Position numbers and translations under genes: made by a program
NCBI GenBank assembly: GCA_003281795.1
Contig: QCAW01000011.1
Location: 1 to 36,635 of the forward strand
DNA length: 36,635 bases
Source: Pelagibacteraceae bacterium AG-345-F21
GTDB taxonomy: Bacteria; Pseudomonadota; Alphaproteobacteria; Pelagibacterales; Pelagibacteraceae
Direction of reading: 5' to 3'
Notes under the pieces: model-generated
The model's input: the letters and a program-made list of their open reading frames with translations, nothing else
What the model was told of the DNA's origin: nothing
Databases searched by the model: none
Shown: piece after piece, positions 32,742 through 36,635 of the stretch
Numbering within the stretch: the first letter of the stretch is position 1
Layout of the letters: each line of letters begins with the position of its first letter

Positions 32742-34844
32742 TTAATGAGCAATAACAGCTAATAATAATAAAGCTACTATATTGGTTATTTTAATCATAG
32801 GATTTACAGCTGGTCCAGCCGTATCTTTATAAGGATCTCCAACCGTATCACCAGTAACAGCTGATTTATGAGCTTCTGAACCTTTTCCTCCAAAATTTCC
32901 ATCTTCAATATATTTTTTTGCATTATCCCAAGCGCCTCCACCTGCTGTCATAGAAATAGCAACAAATAAACCAGTGATAATCACACCAAGCAACATGGCA
33001 CCTAAAGATGAAAGTGCAGCTTCAATACCTCCTATTTGAAGTATTACAAAATATAAAATGATAGGTGATAATACCGGAAGTAAAGAAGGTATTATCATTT
33101 CTTTAATTGCAGCTTTAGTTAATAAATCAACAAGCTTTCCATAATCTGGTTTTCTTTTCCCTTTCATTATTCCAGGAATTTTTTTAAATTGTCGTCTTAC
33201 TTCAATTACAACTGCTCCACCAGCTCTACCAACAGCTTGCATTCCCATTGAGCCAAAAAGATATGGCAACATTCCACCAATCAGTAAACCCGCGACAACA
33301 AACGGGTTAGATAAATCAAAAGTCACATTTACACCTTCCAGAGCAGAGTTTTTTACTGTAGAAAAATATTTTATATCTTCTGTATATGCAGCAAACAAAA
33401 CTAAAGCTCCTAGACCCGCTGAGCCTATAGCGTAACCTTTGGTAACTGCTTTAGTTGTATTGCCCACTGCGTCTAAGGCGTCGGTAGTTTTTCGTACATT
33501 TTTTGGAAGTTTTGACATTTCTGCGATACCACCAGCATTATCAGTGACAGGTCCATAAGCGTCTAATGCGACCACCATCCCAGTTAATGCTAACATCGAA
33601 GTAACTGCTATTGCTATACCGTATAGACCAGCTAAATTATTAGTATAAAGAATTCCTGCAACTATTATTAAAGCTGGGATGGCTGTAGCTTCCATAGAAA
33701 CAGCTAAACCCTGAATTACATTTGTCCCGTGTCCAGTTGTGGATGATTTTGCAACTGATTGAACAGGTCTAAAATTAGTTCCAGTATAATATTCTGTAAT
33801 CCAAATTAACAGTCCCGTGATAATGAAACCTACAACTCCACAAATATATAGGTTTAAACCCGAAAATTTAATTCCATTATTTTCATATACATTTGTCAAT
33901 CCAACTAAAGCATCCGTGACTGGATATAAAATAACAAGAGAAGATATAGATGTAACGATGAAACCTTTATAAAGAGCAACCATAATATTTTTAGATTTTC
34001 CTAATTTAACAAACCATGTTCCAATTATTGATGTGATTATACAAGATCCGCCTATCGCTAAAGGATATATCATTAAATTATAATCTAAAGGAAAGAAAAT
34101 AGAAGATAAAACCATAGTAGCTACTATTGTAACAGCATAAGTCTCAAATAAATCTGCAGCCATACCCGCACAATCTCCAACATTATCACCAACGTTGTCA
34201 GCTATTACAGCAGGGTTCCTAGGATCATCCTCAGGAATACCAGCTTCAACTTTACCAACTAAATCAGCACCTACATCTGCTCCCTTAGTAAAAATACCTC
34301 CACCAAGTCTTGCAAAAATTGATATCAATGAAGCTCCAAAACCTAAAGCGACTAAAGCATTAATAATTTCTCTACTATCAACATTTAAAGAAATTAAAAT
34401 AATGTAATAAATTGTAATAGCTAGTAAAGCCAATCCAGCAACTAACAACCCTGTAATTGCTCCAGATTTGAAAGCAATCGTTAAACCTGCTTGTAAACTT
34501 TTTCTAGAAGCTTCAGCTGTTCTTACATTTGCTTTAACTGAAATAAGCATACCTACATAGCCTGCAACTCCTGATAAAAATGCTCCTATAAAATAACCTA
34601 AGCCAACTAAGTAATTAAAAAAATAAGTGACTATCGCAAGTACCAAAATTCCTACAACAGCAATTGTTTTATATTGACGATTTAAATAAGCTTTAGCTCC
34701 AATTTGTATAGCCTCAGCAATTTCTTGCATTCTTGAATTTCCAGGACTAGAAGCCATGATTTGACCAGACAAAAGATAGCTATAAGCTACTGCAATAATT
34801 CCTGAAAAAGAGATAAGATATAATAATTCTAAATAGTTGTTCAT
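32742..34844 (-). CDS. hppA: K+-independent H+-translocating pyrophosphatase
   Basis: This 700-residue protein, with about 16 hydrophobic helices, is a membrane-bound pyrophosphatase. The substrate loop [45 protein letters not shown] is diagnostic, and the second DNAGGIAEM and the third [21 protein letters not shown] complete the active site. In the motif [14 protein letters not shown], Lys465 occupies the position that separates K+-independent (Lys) from K+-dependent (Ala) enzymes, so it should pump protons without potassium. It couples pyrophosphate hydrolysis to proton export at the inner membrane, saving energy in slow-growing cells. It lies 66 bases after nusB on the same strand; the stop codon abuts that of bamE. 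Confidence 0.97.
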   Translation of the reverse strand: MNNYLELLYLISFSGIIAVAYSYLLSGQIMASSPGNSRMQEIAEAIQIGAKAYLNRQYKTIAVVGILVLAIVTYFFNYLVGLGYFIGAFLSGVAGYVGMLISVKANVRTAEASRKSLQAGLTIAFKSGAITGLLVAGLALLAITIYYIILISLNVDSREIINALVALGFGASLISIFARLGGGIFTKGADVGADLVGKVEAGIPEDDPRNPAVIADNVGDNVGDCAGMAADLFETYAVTIVATMVLSSIFFPLDYNLMIYPLAIGGSCIITSIIGTWFVKLGKSKNIMVALYKGFIVTSISSLVILYPVTDALVGLTNVYENNGIKFSGLNLYICGVVGFIITGLLIWITEYYTGTNFRPVQSVAKSSTTGHGTNVIQGLAVSMEATAIPALIIVAGILYTNNLAGLYGIAIAVTSMLALTGMVVALDAYGPVTDNAGGIAEMSKLPKNVRKTTDALDAVGNTTKAVTKGYAIGSAGLGALVLFAAYTEDIKYFSTVKNSALEGVNVTFDLSNPFVVAGLLIGGMLPYLFGSMGMQAVGRAGGAVVIEVRRQFKKIPGIMKGKRKPDYGKLVDLLTKAAIKEMIIPSLLPVLSPIILYFVILQIGGIEAALSSLGAMLLGVIITGLFVAISMTAGGGAWDNAKKYIEDGNFGGKGSEAHKSAVTGDTVGDPYKDTAGPAVNPMIKITNIVALLLLAVIAH

Positions 34845-34910
34845 ATTATTTAATTATGAGGGATAAATGCCAAATAAATTTAAAAAAGGCAAGCTAAACT
34901 TATAGTTTAT

Positions 34911-35309
34911 TCATTGTTTTCTAACTAATTTTGATATTTTGTCTAAAATAGCATTTAAATATTTGATTTGAGCTCTCTCTAAAAAAAACTCAGATGCATT
35001 AACATACTCATTAATTACTACATTTTTTGGAGTATTGTGCTTAAAAAGAAGTTCAAAAACACCTGCAAAAAGTATTATCTTTAAAATTTTATCAGTTTTA
35101 TCTAATTTAATATCTTTTCCAACACAATTAACGATTGTTTCTTCTATAAATTCAGTTCTCTCTAATGTTCCAGAAACAACATCCTTAATGAATTTTTTAT
35201 ATTGGTTTTTTGAGTAGATTATTTTTTCATCAGGATTCATTAAAGATCCATAAATTTTTTGTATGACTTTTATTCTAGGTGAGGAGTTTTTAAATTTTTT
35301 TTGGTTCAT
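34911..35309 (-). CDS. nusB: Transcription antitermination factor NusB
   Basis: This 132-residue helical protein follows ribH, the standard place of nusB. The sequence shows SSPRIKVIQKIYGSLMNPDEK, DVVSGTLERTEFIEETIVN and FAGVFELLFKHNTPKNVVINEYVNASEFF, the last two matching the NusB helices with the conserved ELLF-xxTPxxVxINEYVxLAk pattern. NusB binds boxA RNA with S10 and supports rRNA transcription antitermination. It overlaps the ribH end by 20 bases. Downstream, 66 bases separate it from hppA; a small AAACT-ATA-AGTTT hairpin directly after its stop has no long T run behind it. Confidence 0.93.
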   Translation of the reverse strand: MNQKKFKNSSPRIKVIQKIYGSLMNPDEKIIYSKNQYKKFIKDVVSGTLERTEFIEETIVNCVGKDIKLDKTDKILKIILFAGVFELLFKHNTPKNVVINEYVNASEFFLERAQIKYLNAILDKISKLVRKQ

Positions 35310-35718
35310 TTTCTAGTATGGAAATTAAAGCTTCCGCAGCCTCTTTGCCCTTGTTGGGTTTATGTCCATTTATATTTAAAGAACTTCGTTGACGAGCTTG
35401 TTTCATATTTAATGCTGTTATAATGCCATTTGTAACTGGTTTATTATAATCTAATGAGATTTGAATAATTGATACAAAGGTAGAATTACAAATTAATTCA
35501 AAATGTGGAGTCTCACCCTTAATCACACATCCTAAAGCAACAAAACCGTCATACTTTTTTATGTTTTTACGAATTGTTATTGGTATTTCAAAGATACCAG
35601 GTACATGAATTATATGTAATAGAAATTTTCTTTTATTTAAGATTATCATTGCTTTTGAAATTAAATCTTTTGAAATATCTTTATAGTAATTTGCATTAAC
35701 AATTAGTATTTTCTTCAT
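35290..35718 (-). CDS. ribH: 6,7-dimethyl-8-ribityllumazine synthase
   Basis: This 142-residue protein matches lumazine synthase: ILIVNANYYKDISKDLIS near the start, the substrate loop VPGIFEIPITIRKNIKKYDGFVALGCVIKGETPHFELIC and PVTNGIITALNMKQARQRS, where KGETPHFE contains the catalytic histidine. It condenses 3,4-dihydroxy-2-butanone 4-phosphate with the ribityl pyrimidine to form lumazine. It starts within the end of the ribBX-type gene (4-base overlap, ATGA) and ends inside nusB (20-base overlap), giving the order ribBX-ribH-nusB. Confidence 0.97.
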   Translation of the reverse strand: MKKILIVNANYYKDISKDLISKAMIILNKRKFLLHIIHVPGIFEIPITIRKNIKKYDGFVALGCVIKGETPHFELICNSTFVSIIQISLDYNKPVTNGIITALNMKQARQRSSLNINGHKPNKGKEAAEALISILENEPKKI

Positions 35719-36635
35719 TTTATAATTTCTTGTTTTTTTATTTTTAATCCAAAACCCTCTAAACCAATTATTTTCTTTTTTGTTCTTGTAACAAGTATCA
35801 TATTTTTTACTTTCAGATCCTTAATTATTTGAGCGCCTATACCGTAATATCTTAATGTGATATTGTCTTTTTCTAGTTCATTCCTTTTAGTCTCATTATT
35901 TATCACAATTAATGCAAAATTTGAATATTTTGACAAATATTTTAAAGATTCTTTGATTTTTAAATTTTTTAAAATTTTACTTAACTTTTTAATTTCAGTT
36001 GAAATTACTCTTATGCGAGTTAATTTTTTTGGATTTATTTTTCCTTTTTTTAAAACATAACTGTCTTTTTTATTCAGTTTATTTTTATAAACTAAAAACT
36101 CGATATTATCTTTTCTATTTGCTTTTATTTGCTTGTTAAAAGATTTATAAATTAATTTTTCATTTCTTAACCTATAAGCAATTAAATCCTCAATTGATGC
36201 AATTTTTATTTTATGTTTCAGCGAAAATTTATGTAGGTCTTCTAATCTAGCCATTCGACCGTCTTCATTCATAACTTCACAAATTACAGCACTCGGGTTA
36301 AGTCTAGACAACTTTGAAATGTCTACTGATGCTTCCGTGTGACCAGCTCTTTCTAACACTCCACCTATTCTTGAAACTAAGGGAAAAACGTGACCAGGTG
36401 AAACTATGTCATTTTTATTTGAATTTTTACTAATAGCAACTTTGATAGTTTTAGCTCTATCATATGCTGATATCCCTGTTGTGATACCTTTTTTTGACTC
36501 AATAGAAATAGTGAATGCTGTTTGCATTCTAGATTTATTAGTTGGGGACATCAAAGGTAGTTTCAACTTATGAATTTGATCTTTGGTTAGAGCCAAACAT
36601 ATAAGACCTCTGCCATGTTTAGCCATAAAATTAAT
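35715..36635 (-). CDS. ribB: 3,4-dihydroxy-2-butanone 4-phosphate synthase with degenerate GTP cyclohydrolase II domain (RibBX-type, 5' end cut)
   Basis: The frame is open to the right edge, where INFMAKHGRGLICLALT shows that the first 40-50 residues of RibB lie beyond the window; the ATG at 36626 is internal. The RibB half has GISAYDRAKTIKVAIS, VSPGHVFPLVSRIGGVLERAGHTEASVDISKLS and AVICEVMNEDGRMARLEDL. The second half resembles GTP cyclohydrolase II only at its end (RYYGIGAQIIKDLKVKNMIL, KKIIGLEGFGLKI). The zinc motif CxDxxxSxRCDC and the catalytic RQEGRGIGL are missing, so GTP cyclohydrolase II activity is unlikely. RibB makes the four-carbon riboflavin precursor. This matches RibBX variants known in proteobacteria. 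Confidence 0.92.
   Translation of the reverse strand: MNFMAKHGRGLICLALTKDQIHKLKLPLMSPTNKSRMQTAFTISIESKKGITTGISAYDRAKTIKVAISKNSNKNDIVSPGHVFPLVSRIGGVLERAGHTEASVDISKLSRLNPSAVICEVMNEDGRMARLEDLHKFSLKHKIKIASIEDLIAYRLRNEKLIYKSFNKQIKANRKDNIEFLVYKNKLNKKDSYVLKKGKINPKKLTRIRVISTEIKKLSKILKNLKIKESLKYLSKYSNFALIVINNETKRNELEKDNITLRYYGIGAQIIKDLKVKNMILVTRTKKKIIGLEGFGLKIKKQEIIK

Noticed and set aside
34884-34910. Hairpin AAACT-ATA-AGTTT after nusB as a terminator
   Set aside because: The stem is five A/T-rich pairs and no continuous T run follows directly, so it is too weak to call.

Overview
The window is AT-rich, tightly packed chromosome from an alphaproteobacterium that looks like SAR11 (Pelagibacterales). 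Support: very high A+T, lysine/asparagine/isoleucine-rich proteins, near-zero intergenic spacing, many 1-4 bp stop/start overlaps, alphaproteobacterial gene orders (metG-tatD-MBL; plsX-ihfA-merR; rplM-rpsI-argC; a CBP3-like gene next to rpmF) and a DmdA-type demethylase. The assignment comes from content and gene order, not from a database comparison.

Layout. (1) 1-3836: end of metG, tatD and a metallo-hydrolase on +, facing nhaA, a NifU/IscU-like scaffold gene and a glutathione-peroxidase-like gene on -. (2) 3884-14980: a promoter, tRNA-Pro(UGG) and then ten + strand genes with almost no gaps. The first eight look like a catabolic operon: HADH/enoyl-CoA hydratase fusion, large acyl-CoA dehydrogenase (DmdC-like), acyl-CoA synthetase (DmdB-like), OsmC-like protein, ECHDC3-type crotonase lacking both catalytic glutamates, alpha/beta hydrolase, DmdA-family demethylase and an NDUFS4-like complex I subunit. 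An SbmA/BacA-like transporter and an AEC carrier follow. (3) 14981-20311: the accessory region. It has a 410-bp gap with no gene, a short MGMT gene, a cupin-like gene, a tyrosine recombinase with a perfect 9-bp inverted repeat (7-bp spacer) just before its start codon, two glycosyltransferase genes (one a fusion) and a GIY-YIG gene. (4) 20312-27402: aldehyde dehydrogenase, tRNA-Glu(UUC) whose 5' end overlaps the recJ 3' end, recJ, glpX, hom, a small lipoprotein and argC, all on -. (5) 27447-36635: rpsI/rplM, ctaA, an AroQ chorismate mutase, rpmG, merR, ihfA, plsX, rpmF, a cytochrome bc1 assembly chaperone, bamE, hppA, nusB, ribH and the 3' part of a ribBX-type gene that runs off the right edge.

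The best candidate for an interesting system is the tRNA-Pro-led operon. It encodes a demethylase, a CoA ligase, a flavin dehydrogenase and two crotonase-type proteins. This is the logic of DMSP demethylation to methylmercaptopropionate (MMPA), followed by CoA activation, dehydrogenation and hydration. However, the stand-alone crotonase is not a canonical DmdD, and no thiolase is present. The substrate therefore remains open. Second is the recombinase with its candidate core site in the accessory region. Third is the recJ/tRNA-Glu overlap.
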